From Caenorhabditis elegans (taxonomy: Eukaryota > Nematoda > Chromadorea > Rhabditida > Rhabditidae), in the NCBI RefSeq assembly GCF_000002985.6, contig NC_003279.8, forward strand, positions 6,200,001 through 6,264,000: DNA of 64,000 bases. The letters run 5' to 3'. Numbering within the stretch: position 1 is the first letter of the stretch; the number at the start of each line of letters is the position of its first letter. Position numbers and translations under genes: made by a program. This document shows positions 23,466-34,474 of this stretch, in pieces. The notes under the pieces are model-generated. The model made no database searches, was not told the origin of the DNA, and saw nothing but the letters and a program-made list of their open reading frames with translations.

Positions 23466-24304
23466 GAGAAATGGGCGTATTAAAATAAATAAATAAATAA
23501 GAAGAAAACGGAAAGTGCAAACGCGTAGGGCTTAAAATTTTTTAAATTAAAATTGAAGACCTTTAAAAAGTTTTAAAATAAAATTATGATTTGAAAATAA
23601 GAATTATCTCCTGCAAATAATAATCTAAAGATGATGTCCGCTGACTGACTTTGACGAATCTCCGAAAAGTCTCCAACTGGTAATGTTTTTTTCAGAAACA
23701 CTTTTTTTTTTCAAAATCCGGCAAGAAATTTCACGGCTACAACTGTGACAACTTCGATGGTTACAAACAACGAAATAACATATTCTATTAATTTAAATTA
23801 ACTCCTACAAACCATTACTTTTTTCGGTATAATTTGTGGAAAAATTATATCATTTCACACAAATGATACTAGAGCTCTTGCTGCGAAAAGCGGAAACAGT
23901 CAATACCGTACTTTTAAAGTTTTCATGAATTTTGTATTTTACGTCTGTTTTGTGCCAACCCGCAGACCATAGTTAAATATAATTACTTTTCCTAGCATTT
24001 ACATTTTGATACAAAATACTTTAATTCACACTTCCAGCAACCAAAAAGTATGATTTAACGATTTTTTTTTTTAGAAAAAACTCTTTTCCAAATTTTCTGA
24101 GACTAAAAAAATCTTTGTTCTCTTCTATTGGTTAGAGAGAGGAGAGGCTAAGATTAACGAAAGCGGTTAACAAACTTTTTCAAATGAAAAACCTTGATAT
24201 CAAGCCGTTCAAGACTTCAAAATACATTCCCTCTACTCAGTTCATCTAATTTTCCTTAACTTATCGAAGAAACAACGCGCGCCACCACCACCACACAGGT
24301 GATT

Positions 24305-24470
24305 CGCGTTTCATGCGTGACGCTTTGAGGCGCGTATGAGGCGCGTATTGGACGCGTAGCGAAAAGCGAGCCTCGGACGCATGTGTGAAGCATGCGTGAC
24401 GCACGAGAGGCGAAAGTGCCTCCCTTTTCGCCACGCATGCATGTAGCATGCGTGAAACACGATTGGCGAA
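24305..24470. repeat. GC-rich local repeat (gcatgcgtgacgc / gaggcgcgtatt motifs)
   Basis: A short GC-rich island in AT-rich DNA with repeated GCATGCGTGA (about 24390, 24448), GGCGCGTATG/GGCGCGTATT (about 24330-24350) and GAGGCGAAAG pieces, many self-complementary. The overlapping minus-strand frames of 60-80 codons are open only because of this composition. Confidence 0.6.
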
Positions 24471-25360
24471 AAAGAAGGAACAATAATCGATACAAATATT
24501 TTAGGCAATTTATTTTATTTTTCGCAGTTTATTTTGTAATTCCCCTGTTTTTCATTGTTTTTCCGTTGTGAAAAGTCACGATATTTATCTGGAGTGAACC
24601 TAAAAACGAATTTTTGCTGAAAAAAACGATAATTCATTCCAATTCCGTTCAATGTTCTGTTTTAAATTGTTACTGAAGAAATTAAGGTTTCCACCTTCTC
24701 TATCTTCGGAAAATTTTCCGCTGAGTTTTTGTGATTAGATAATTTGAAAGTTTTTTGCTTGAAATTTATTGTATAAAATTCGAATTTAAATCTCGCGCGG
24801 AAAGATTTTCATTCTCCGCCGTGTACTTCTCTCGGACAACTCGTGTAATCCTCTCGGACGATTAATTAATTAACATTTCGATATTCATCGATTTTGAATT
24901 TTATTCATTTTTTGAAGTGATTTTGCTAGATTTTTTAGAATTTTTGTCTTGAAACATATATTTCGACGTCTGTAAAAACATTGATTTACTGACTGTAACA
25001 TTTAAAAATAGTCGAAACTTCAGTTGTTTTGCCGATGACTCAGGAAACAGCTTTCGCGTCTAGTTCTAAAGTACGGTATTTTGTTCAGTTTCCCGTTTTG
25101 CACTGATAAAACAGTTTAATCATGTTTTAATCTTTCAAATTTTAATAGAAAATTACGCGTAATCCTGTTTAATATATCGTCGGGAGAAAAACCGAGTGCC
25201 CCCTTTTAAGTGAAATTTCAAAATGTTGCGAAATTACGATATATCTTTTATGAAAACTTTCATCATGCTTTTGAACATTTATTTGATTGAACTTTACGCC
25301 TCCTCGTAATTGCATTTTTTTTACTTTGTTGATTCTTACTCAAAATTTATATTTCAACAA
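24471..25360. other. AT-rich non-coding DNA
   Basis: No gene, tandem array or RNA gene supported. A CTCTCGGAC word recurs at about 24831 and 24852, and ATTAATTAATTAAC follows it at about 24862. Confidence 0.4.
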
Positions 25361-25361
25361 G

Positions 25362-25855
25362 AACCGCTGGAAAAGCTCAAACGCGCATCAGTTACAAGAA
25401 TGATTTGACTCTCAACAATACTCAGCTTTTACAACAATTCTTCAAGTAGGATCCCGAACAACTACTGACTCTCGGAGTTTGGCTGAAGGCCCTGGCAAGG
25501 CGATGTGGAGTTGAAGATGTATCAAATGGATCCCTAACTTCATATGCTTGGATTGTGATGCTTATTCACTATCTTCAACAAGTCGAACTGACTCTCGTGT
25601 TGACAAATGATCCGTTTGAGGCGGATCATTATTTGGCACAAAGAGTGGATCTGTCAGGTAAGTTATTAGAAACCTTGTTCATTCCATCGCTCTTCATATT
25701 GCAGTATACGAATACATTCAATCGTGTATGGAACACTCGAAGAAAGTATTCACGGATCGCCGCATGCGTTCAGAGTCATCTCCCACCACCCATCTCCAAC
25801 CACACCGGATCATGGTGCTTTCGAGGAATCGCTACGAGTCAATTGGATTACGTGG
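25362..25855 (+). pseudogene. Decayed terminal uridylyltransferase / poly(U) polymerase (cid-1/pup-like) fragment
   Basis: The translation reads ISYKNDLTLNNTQLLQQF, then a premature TAG at 25447-25449, then LGVWLKALARRCGVED and SLTSYAWIVMLIHYLQQVE, then DPFEADHYLAQRVDLS. This matches the palm and central domain of TUTase/PUP enzymes (VWLKAWAKRC, GSLSSYAYIIMLIHYLQ). A splice junction is preserved (GTCAG|GTAAG at 25659 to CATATTGCAG|TA near 25704), after which YEYIQSCMEHSKKVFTDRRMR continues. The copy therefore arose by DNA duplication, not by reverse transcription. The catalytic Asp region is missing upstream, so it cannot encode an active enzyme. Confidence 0.75.
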
Positions 25856-26279
25856 TAAATTTTTTAAAAATCAAAAAAAATGCTATTCGAAAAATTGTAA
25901 CCATAAAAAAATTTCCGAGGCTTTTCTTGCAAAATCTGTCACAAATCTAGCATACCAATATTGAATTCGAGGTTTTAAACATTGCCTTCGAATTTGTGTT
26001 TTTCTTCTACTTTTGAAATTGCTCCATCTCTAAAAATTATTAACACTTTTTAAAACTATTTTTTCCCTTTTTCCGTTTCAAATAAATTTTTTTCGATTTT
26101 CGATTTTTCTATTTTCACTGAAAAAACATCGAAAAATCGAAATAATATGAAAGCAACGAATTTTACCAGAAATTGCACAGAAACAACTAAGTAAACATGA
26201 GACTATAATATTTGATAAAAATTTTCATAATTTTTTTCAACAACTTCAAATATTGATTTATAGAAAAGTGCAAAACTTG

Positions 26280-27560
26280 TTGTTACTCCATGTTCAGAAC
26301 ACGATTAGTAGAACTGGTATTTTGTAAAACCAGTTCACTTGTTAAGTGTATATCTCTGTAAAAAAAATTTCTATGACAAAATGACAAAATGAAATTTCGT
26401 TTTTTAACCTTGTACGTTTTCTATCAAAAATTTTCTGACCGAGATATAAATATTACAATAGGAACACAATTTAAACATGAAGTTACACACTTCAAGCAGT
26501 TTTATATCGGTCAGCAATTTTTTGGTGGAAAGCTTTTCACTACAAAGTTGTTCTTCACAATGAGAACTACCAAATTTTAGTTGGTCATTTTGTTATAGAA
26601 ATTTTTCGCACGGAGATATAGGCTGATCTTATTTTACATCATACCAGTTCTAACATACCTACGTTTTTTATATGAATCAAGGGTGGGCGGCAATTGCCGT
26701 TCGGCAAATTGATTTGTCGACAAATTCGGCAAATTGCCGATTTGCCGGAATATTTCAATTCCGGCAATTTGCCGATTTGCCGGAATATGAACTCGTGTTC
26801 TGAACATTAGATCTGGACTAACATCAAATTTTGCACTTCTCTTTAACATCTGATCAATATTTGAGAAATTTCTAAAAAACAACTTTTTCGAAAGTTTTGC
26901 ACGGTATTTTTTTCTCAAAAAATCGGAAAAGTTATTTCAAAAATTATCAAATATTCATCAGATTTTGTAGAAATATGTTTACATTGTTGTTGCTACAAAA
27001 TTTCTTGTCAAATTCGTTGCGTTCGATATAGTATGAACCAAAATGGCAACCAAAAAAAGGTGCCATTTTTCGATTTTCGATGTTTTTCAGAAAAAAAATC
27101 TGAAAAAAATTTACTTTATCTCGACCTTAACACTACTTTATCTCGACCAACAAATGTTTTTATAAGAAACACTCAACTACAAAATTGCACTTTAGATTAA
27201 AATGAACAACTTTATAGTTGATCACATAGTCATGAAATATTTTTCCACGGAGATATAGGTATCCGAAGTGAATTCGTTTTTTTGAACTTAGGGGTTCTAC
27301 TAGACCTCAGGTTTTCGTCTGAAATCGTGTGCAGAACATTGAGACTAAAAACAACCAAACAAAAATTGCACTTTTCTAAAAGATCTAATCAAAATTTGAA
27401 AAGTTTTCAAAAAAAATTCCTAAAAAAATTTTGAAAAAGTTTTGTGAGGGACCCTTTGAATTTTTTGTCAAAAATCGGAAAAAAAAATTTCAAAAATAAT
27501 TAAATATTCATCAGATATAAATATGTTTACTTTAATGTTTTTGCATCAACAAGCATAATT
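26280..27560. repeat. Divergent duplicated AT-rich block
   Basis: Similar phrases recur about 500-650 bp apart: 'cacggagatatagg' near 26612 and 27248, 'ttctgaacattagatctggac...ttgcacttctcttt' near 26798 against 'gtgcagaacattgagac...ttgcacttttcta' near 27330, and 'aaatattcatcagatttt' near 26948 against 27508. No coding potential. Confidence 0.55.
26689..26788. repeat. Short palindromic repeat (ggcaaattgccgatttgccggaa)
   Basis: Two direct copies of GGCAAATTGCCGATTTGCCG (about 26728-26752 and 26763-26787) plus partial copies, each internally self-complementary (GGCAAATTGCC). This word family is common in C. elegans dispersed repeats, as far as I recall. Confidence 0.7.
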
Positions 27561-28401
27561 GTGTCTTTATTCAAACTGATTTATGAAGACAATTTATTTA
27601 ATCCTTTTATCATAAAAAATTTTTGAATATTTTTTACAGATTTTATAGCAAAATATAACTCTAAAAAGTACTGAAAAAAAAGTTTGTCACCTGGAAACTT
27701 TGGAGACTTTGTCTCCTCAAAGTTTGTCATCTCGGAGACCGGGCTTTTTTTTGAATCTAATTTTGTTTATATTGATGAGAAAAACATAATATTTTCCACA
27801 AAAAAGAAGAACAAAGACCAACATTTTATGCTAATTTTTGAAAAATCGAAAATTTTTTCGAAATATTGGAAAATCGAATACAAATATCCATTTTTTCAAA
27901 AATCAAAACATCCCAATTTTTTCGTTTTCGATTTTCTGCAAACATCGAAAAACCGACACCCTTGGTAGGAACTAGCAAAATTGTGTTGCTCTATAAAGTT
28001 AAGCAGTTTTTAAAAAAATAGTGGGGAAAGTGTTGAAAACTACTCCTCTAAGAAACAAAAAAATTTTTGAAAAATTGAACGCGGGAAATTAGATAAAAAT
28101 GCCGTTGAAAAATGAAAAGACAGCAAGTGCAAAAAAGACAGCAAGTGCACTCCGCCTAACTGTTTTGGAAGTTTCGGGAGGCAAAACTCGCCAACGTTGC
28201 CAAGTAGTGATGTGTGTGTATTTAAGTTAGCTGTTATATTATATGAAAAATACAAATCAATTTCAAAAAACCAGAAAAAATCGTAAGGAATACATATTTC
28301 TTAAATTTCTTTTTCAGGTTTCCCGAAATTCATCAATTTCTGTATTGTCTCTCTAAACTCTCCAGCCTTGATTTACATGCCAGTTGGCTTCAGGCTGGTG
28401 A

Positions 28402-28415
28402 CCCCCCCCCCCCCC
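28402..28415 (+). repeat. 14-nt poly-C tract (poly-G on the other strand)
   Basis: An uninterrupted run of 14 C followed by T and 5 more C. It lies inside the LINE relic. Confidence 0.95.
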
Positions 28416-28558
28416 TCCCCCACTGTCCGAGACTTAGGTCCTATTACAGATTGTAAACTAAACTTTGAACCCCATATTTGGAAAATTAACTACCAGGTCA
28501 GGCTAAACAAATCCTCAAGACTTTCTCTTTCAACTCTCCCAAGTTTTATAGTGACCTA

Positions 28559-29478
28559 CAGTGCCGGACATAATTCTATCCAATTTTCGATTTTTGATAA
28601 ATTTACAAATTTTTCAAACGAGCACAACTTAAAAACTGGGCATGCTATCGAAAAAAGTTCAACTAATGAAGTATTGTCCATAATTACGTCTACTTGTATT
28701 TGACTGTTTAAGTTGTTTACCAGTGTCATGACAAGAAATACAGCGGCCGACATCTCGTGAGCCCGTTTTTGACAACTTTTACTGATTCGGCCGTATCTCG
28801 AAAACTAATGTTTTTCTGGAAATGTTTTTGAAGTAAAATAATCTTCATACTATTTGCCATCATTTGTTCCTACTCACTTTGTTCCGAAAAATTCAGCAAA
28901 AAAGTTATGGAAGTGCAAACTAGTCCCTCACTTGGCACTGCTCATGCTCTACAACCAAAAAATCAGGTTACTTACTTCGAATATATTTTTTCGAGCATTT
29001 TTCAATTATTACAAATGTAAAATCACAATTAAAATATATTTAAACACGATATCAAGATTCAAGGAAAAAAATCTTCACTTGCGAGAAATACTCTAGGTAT
29101 AGTCGTACACTATTCAAGTTCAATCTCTCATAACTTTTTTGCTGAATTTTTCAGAACAACGTGAAAAAACACACATGATCGCAAGTAGTATGAAGATTAT
29201 TTTACTTTAAAAACACTTCCAGAAAAAAATTAGTTTTCGAGATACGGGCAAATCAGTAAAAGTTGTCAAAACGGGCTCACGAGATGTCGGCAGCTGTATT
29301 TCTTGTCATGACAATGGTAAACAACTTAAACAACTGAATACAAGTAGACGTAATTATGGACAATATTTCTTTAGTTGAACTTTTTTCGATAGCATGCCCA
29401 TTTTGTAAGTTGTGCTCGTTTGAAAAATTTGTAAATTTATCAAAAATCAAAAATTGGATAGAATTATGGCCGGCACTG
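28559..29478. mobile_element. Palindromic Tc/mariner-type non-autonomous element with TA target site
   Basis: Termini are TA|CAGTGCCGGACATAATTC ... GAATTATGGCCGGCACTG|TA, inverted repeats beginning CAGTGCCGG and flanked by TA on both sides (28557-28558, 29479-29480). The arms match over about 350 bp (28559-28910 against 29478-29127) with a central spacer of about 210 bp, so almost the whole element can fold back. No transposase frame. Total about 920 bp. Confidence 0.85.
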
Positions 29479-29869
29479 TATTTGATACTGGAAAAATCAC
29501 TGAGAACCTTTACCAAGCGCATCCTTCAAAGATGCGATGTTAAATTAACCTCCTACAAAAACATACTGTGTAAATATTAACTACTCTACCAGACATACGA
29601 GAATTAAAACTCAAGTGAAACTACTATGTAGACTTCTTACTGGTTCTTCACATTTCTCTAATTTAAATCAGTTCGTCAAATTCTCTAATTCTATTGAGCG
29701 GTCCATGATTCTGGCTATATTTGGAAAATGAGCTTTCTTTTTTTGATGATTGTATATTTTTGTATATACATAATTATTAGACGCTAGGTAGTTGTAAACC
29801 AGCACCAAGAAGACGTATTTATTACCCAACTCACCCTAAAAACTATTCTCTCGGGAATCTGTTTGAATT

Positions 29870-30145
29870 TTCAGCGTTATCGTTGTAGTTTTACGACCAT
29901 GTGTGGAGATGTACAAAATACACTCAAAACTGAGCTGAAAATTACAGAACGTGGACTATCATAAAGGATAGGAGTAAAATTGGACTGAAAAGAACCAAAG
30001 AAGCATGGTCGTCCACTTGCCAGAGAGAACATTCGTCGCACAAGCAATGGGAACCGGATTTTGGAAGGATCCAATGCACATTTTATGATATTCTAATTAT
30101 TATTTGTTTTTTAATTGTGTTTTATCCTTTTTTGATGAATAAATT
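29870..30145 (+). other. Orphan exon-like segment with poly(A) signal
   Basis: After a GAATTTTCAG acceptor (ending 29873), a frame RYRCSFTTMCGDVQNTLKT runs open for about 28 codons, with further open pieces in the same frame beyond stops, and AATAAA at about 30138. It could be the last exon of a lost gene, perhaps of the uridylyltransferase-like pseudogene upstream. No homology is clear enough to assign it. Confidence 0.3.
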
Positions 30146-30204
30146 TTGCCTAAAGCAATTTTTAGCAACCCCAGTTCACAAAAAATAAAAAATATATACA
30201 AAAT

Positions 30205-30402
30205 TAACACATACATTTCGTGTATAAAACATAAAATATACAGAAATTGTACGTATCGTGAGCGCGAGTTTTGTATTATACACGAATTATACATAAATTA
30301 TACACGCACAGTCGCGATTCATGATTTGTACATGTATTATACACATGTTAGCCGGTACTCGTTTTTTGTACATTTTGTGTATATTTTTTGTATAATACAC
30401 TA
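30205..30402. repeat. Tandem/inverted repeat of a TGTATAATACAC-type word
   Basis: Words such as TGTATTATACAC, ATTATACAC, TGTATAATACAC and GTGTATAA occur many times in both orientations. It is AT-rich with strong self-complementarity and no coding potential. Confidence 0.7.
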
Positions 30403-30764
30403 ACCGCGATTTACCTGTGAATGAAATAAAGGTCTCGCGTTCGATTCTTTCAGTGGAAATAATTTTTTTTCTTCAATTTTTAAAAACTGCAATCGGGTCC
30501 TTTGTAAAAAATTGTAAAATTTTGTAAAAAGGCTCAATTCGAAGAAATATGTAGCTTTTTGCATGCCCGGATACAAAAAAATAGTTTTGGAATTTTATCA
30601 AATCGAAAAAATCGAAAAAATTTCAGATTTTTTTCAAAAATATAAACATTTCCAAAAAGCTCCCACATTGTTTGTTAGACCCTAAAAAAATTTCTAATCT
30701 CTCAGAACCCCTTTTAAGGCCATTTACTTGACATAGAAGTCAGCGAAAAAATGCACTGGAGCAC

Positions 30765-30902
30765 TTTCAGATAGCGATTTCAGGGATTCAGAGTTGAGTT
30801 CCGCCGCTGAAATTTTTGTGGTGATCTAGTCTAAACATAAGCTTTCAAATGACATACGTCTCAATTTAAAGTCCGGGACTAGATTGACTTCCTTTCCTTG
30901 TA
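30765..30902 (-). repeat. Interspersed repeat, copy 2 of the inverted pair
   Basis: Reverse complement of 23017-23153 with a few mismatches. Together the copies bracket the repeat-rich island between the lysine-rich gene and the inverted gene pair. Confidence 0.85.
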
Positions 30903-31372
30903 AGTTTCGCTTACGTGCGTATAATAGCAATTATTTAGCGAGCCGAACTAAACTGATCACCAGTTTCTCAGAGCACGCCTTAAAATCCAAATTTTTACTT
31001 TGCACAAATGTTTTTTGACAGTCAGGCGTGAAGCAAGCACATTGACAAGGTTTAAGATAGGCACGTAGGCAGTCATAAGGTAGGCATAAGGTATAAGGCG
31101 CGCCATAAAGCATATATTGTAGAATCACAGTAGTGTTAGTAGTGTCGCACCCACACATACACTTATACACACTTTTATTTTGCCAAAGGTTCCATAGAAA
31201 ACTGGTAATGACGGAAAACTTAATAATCACATATTTTTATTAAATGAAACAGACTTCAATCAAATCATGGAACTTGTCCAAGTAATTATTTTTTGGGCAA
31301 TACTTGGGTAAGAAGTTGACGGCAAACTCCGAGATAGCGTAGTTTCGAGTTCAAGATGACAGTCCACAAGCA
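30903..31372. other. Non-coding, no gene supported
   Basis: A 99-codon minus-strand frame (31230-30931) contains several cysteines but has no signal peptide, splice context or family match. The sequence also contains TAAGGTAGGCATAAGGTATAAGG-type short direct repeats near 31075-31100. Confidence 0.4.
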
Positions 31373-32355
31373 AGCCGAACAGCTTAGATTGAGTTCAGAA
31401 ACAAAGACATATTACGATAATCACTTATTATTTTATTAAACGTAATAGCTATTGTCTATAGATTAATGGAATAAAGAATTTCGAAGAACTTGGTTATCAC
31501 ATAATATTTTATTGAGTTAGTATGAGTTAGCAATAGAGATCAATCAAATCATTGAACCAAAGCGAGAACGACCATTGGGACAACAAAGAAGGTTCCAGTG
31601 TTGTAAGCAGCTTTTGTGGCATTGGTTGAAGTTTCTCCGAGCAAGTCATCAACAGAAGTTACATTTGGTGCAACAGTCGATGAAAGCGATGGACGAGAAG
31701 CCCCTTCAGTTGTAGCTTCGATGTTATTGGCAGCTGGAGTATCAACTGGAGCATTGGTTTCAGCATCTTTAGTCTCTTGAGTGGCTTCTACAACAACAGC
31801 TTCTGTAGTTTCTTCAACAGCTTCGGTGGTTTGAACTGGTTCTGTAGCTGGTTCTGTTTCTGCAACGGCTTTGGCTGTTGTTTCGATGAGAGCCACAGTT
31901 GCATCTTCAGTGACTTTAGTTGCAGTCCTGGAATAGAAAAGTAAAAAAGAGTAATTATAGAGAACAACTCACACAGCAACGGCAGTATCGTCTCCATTGA
32001 CAATTGGAGCCAAGATGAGGAGCATGGCGAACAAGATGTTGATTGATTGCATGTCGATTGATTTGGTGCAAGTTTGCAAGATGATGGTTAGTCGAATGTT
32101 AATGTTCAAGTGAGAACTGATTTTATTTCAATTTTCTCATCTTCACATCAACTTTTATCTCGATGTTTGATCGACCTTTACGTGAAATACGTATTCATTG
32201 GACATTGGAAAAGCTCACGTTTATCTTCAAAATATTTATATTAAAATAAAAAATCATATGCTTTTTTCAATTAAATCAAACCTGCTGTTATGTACCACTA
32301 CAGCAACTTGAAAGTACCTGATAGTATCCTTACACTATCGGAGAACCCCAAAAAC
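31373..32355 (-). repeat. Left arm of a ~1-kb inverted duplication
   Basis: From AGCCGAACAGC at 31373 to about 32355 (ending near GGAGAACCCCAAAAACCACC), the sequence is the reverse complement of about 34475-35451. It covers 3' flank, gene and promoter. Confidence 0.88.
31549..32052 (-). CDS. Small secreted Thr/Glu/Ala-rich protein, left copy
   Basis: Exons 32052-31973 and 31927-31549 give 152 residues. A signal peptide (MQSINILFAMLLILAPIVNG) is followed by a low-complexity Thr, Glu, Ala and Val-rich body (ETEPATEPVQTTEAVEETTE), probably O-glycosylated. The C-terminus is hydrophobic (TGTFFVVPMVVLALVQ) after small residues, which fits a GPI-anchor signal. The single 45-nt intron is identical in the second copy. 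The product differs from the right copy only at the next-to-last residue (Val here, Ile there), as far as I could compare. Function unknown; a cell-surface or sheath mucin-like role is inference. The promoter region is shared on the inverted arm. Confidence 0.85.
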
Positions 32356-32776
32356 CACCCTCATTATATTTTACTAGAACCGGCAAACCGGATTTAGAGC
32401 CTGCTGAATCTTCAACTCTTTCCCATTCAAATTCAGATTTTCAAGCCAAAATTTAACCGTCCCAAGTTTTAGGAAATCAAAATGTAATTCAAATTGATTC
32501 CAAAGCTCACGTTTTATTAACTTCCGCTTCCCTGCTTCAACCTAAATGGTCAACTTGTCTAGTGGTCATCATGTAATACAAAAGAAGTTGTAATTTGTAA
32601 GAAAGTATCGCTTTTCACAGAAAGAGAATAGATCCGTGAAAATCCAGTCAAAAGAAGCCGCGAAGCGAAAAGTAACACGGCAATTATGTTTTGAAAAGAC
32701 ACTCAGACAATTCATTTTGGTTACCAGCATTTGAGTTATTTTGATGTTTTGACAATTCTCCAAATTCTATAAAATC

Positions 32777-34280
32777 ATGAAATCAATGCCTTGGATTCAT
32801 TTTTTATTCACTATAATTGTTATTTTATTTATTTTATCAATTGGCATTTTCTTCTACTTTTATTCGGAAATTCGAGATATCCAGAGAATTGCTGATGATG
32901 CCATTAAAGATTTTGAGGTAATTGAGGTTTTTAAAAAAGGAAGAAACATTTTTTTTTAATTTCAGATTTACGAAAAAATGTCCTGGAATGATCTACAAGT
33001 CGTACTGATTTCATTGAAATCCAGAGAAAAACGGTATTTTTTAATTAAATTTAATTTATTACGATACTAGCATATCGTGAGGTTAATAAGATTTTTCAGA
33101 GGAGAGTAAGAAATTATAAATTTTATAGTAAAAAGTAATTTTGTGGAACCAAAGCAATCTGAGACTCACATCGCCCGACCGCCTCCCGTCGCCTCCCAAT
33201 CGCTTCTTGTGAATAATGCCTCAAAAACCATTGAAATATCATAAGAAAAATAAAATGGTCTTTTAAGATCTCTCAAGAATTTTTTACCTGTTCATATTAA
33301 TGCAAATATCGTTGATACACCAGTGATACACCAATTTAATCGGTATATTTAGCTAAATATGTTCTTTAGTTTAATCGCCAAAATGTCGCTTTGTTAAACA
33401 CAGAACAAACTTTAATCATATTTTCTGCAGAAAAATTCGCAAGAAATCTCGTCGTCAAAGCGAAAAAGATTATCTTGTTGCATTCCCATCATCACCTTCA
33501 ATAAAACCACCAGAATGCCCATCAGGCCCTCCAGGTCGACCTGGAAAACCTGGATTAGATGGTGAACCGGGATTCGACGGGCTTCCGGGAAGAGACTATA
33601 ATTATATGGAATTAATGACGGAGCACTGTATTTTGTGTCCTGCTGGACCACCAGGAGATCCAGGTATGGAAGGATCTGATGGTATTCCAGGACCGCCGGG
33701 CCTCATTGGCCCCCCAGGCCCGAATGGAGAATCTGGAGTAATTGGATCAGTTGGGGCTGCAGGAAGAGAAGGAACTCCTGGGAAACGAGGAATAGGTGGT
33801 GAAGAAGGAGAACCTGGTCTTATTGTAATGAAAATGATGAATACAAGAGGCCCAAAAGGTTCTGTAGGACCGCGAGGTCTTACTGGGCAACCTGGAATGC
33901 CTGGAAGAACAGTCAATGGTTGGCTTTCCTCCATGCTCACTTTTCTATTTAGTTCCCAATTTCAGCACCACCTGGATCGCCAGGTATCAGAGGACGTCCT
34001 GGTATGCCTGGTGCAAGTGGAAGGTCAGGAATCATTGGAAAGGTAGCTCAATATTTTTGAAGTTTTAATATATTGAGTCACGTTTCAGAGAGGAATCCAC
34101 GGAGAGCCTGGACTCGACGCATCATATTGTCCCTGCCCACGCCGATCGTATCAAATGCAGAAAATGGTGGATCCAGCTCAAGAAAAGAAGTTTTCTTACG
34201 ATTATTATGAATTTGAAGTCGCGAAATCGAGGAGAAATAGAAAATCGATTTGGAACAGAAGGAGAATCAAATATATTTAG
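32777..34280 (+). CDS. Cuticle collagen with N-terminal membrane segment
   Basis: Exons 32777-32917, 32966-33033, 33431-33918, 33966-34042 and 34089-34280 give 321 residues. A type II membrane segment ([21 protein letters not shown]) is followed by the nematode cuticle collagen N-terminal helix and a basic proprotein cleavage-like site ([12 protein letters not shown]). Next come a first Gly-X-Y block ([15 protein letters not shown]), a Cys-containing break (EHCILCP), a long interrupted Gly-X-Y domain with insert [10 protein letters not shown], and after it a Cys-Pro-Cys (YCPCPRR). The C-terminal tail is unusually long, about 45 basic residues with repeated Arg/Lys. It lies between the two inverted copies of the secreted-protein gene. 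Confidence 0.9.
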
Positions 34281-34474
34281 TTTTTTATTATAACTTCATG
34301 AAGATTGTTATATTTTCTTTTTATCACTAACGCGGTATACTGGACCTATTTCATCTGACCCCCACAAATTTTGTGAGATTGAAAACGTAAAGTCATACTC
34401 CTGCTCGTGATGGATCCAATTTACTATCAATCCTGTTTGCCAGTCCTAATTAAATATAATTATAGAACATTTTC

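Larger units (their letters stand above)
28320..29690 (+). mobile_element. Non-LTR retrotransposon (LINE) reverse-transcriptase relic, split by a DNA element
   Basis: Left piece (about 28368-28557): VRDLGPITDCKLNFEPHIW resembles the VKDLGVxxDxxLxFxxHI block C-terminal to the LINE RT catalytic core. Right piece (about 29481-29580): EKSLRTFTKRILQRCDVKLTSY resembles the following VQRRFTKRIL block. Both lie on the + strand in the right order, with the palindromic element 28559-29478 between them. Stops and frame changes show that it is dead. Confidence 0.55.

Noticed and set aside
24256-24508. Overlapping minus-strand frames of 60-80 codons in the GC-rich repeat
   Set aside because: Open in several frames at once because of repeated CG-rich words; no gene signals.
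28040-28255. Minus-strand 71-codon frame near 28.1 kb
   Set aside because: Low-complexity translation with no splice or homology support.
30931-31230. Cys-containing 99-codon minus-strand frame
   Set aside because: Cysteines looked interesting, but there is no signal peptide, family pattern or exon context, and short direct repeats explain part of it.
33602-33940. Minus-strand Pro-rich 112-codon frame
   Set aside because: Mirror image of the collagen Gly-X-Y codons (GGxCCx) on the other strand.
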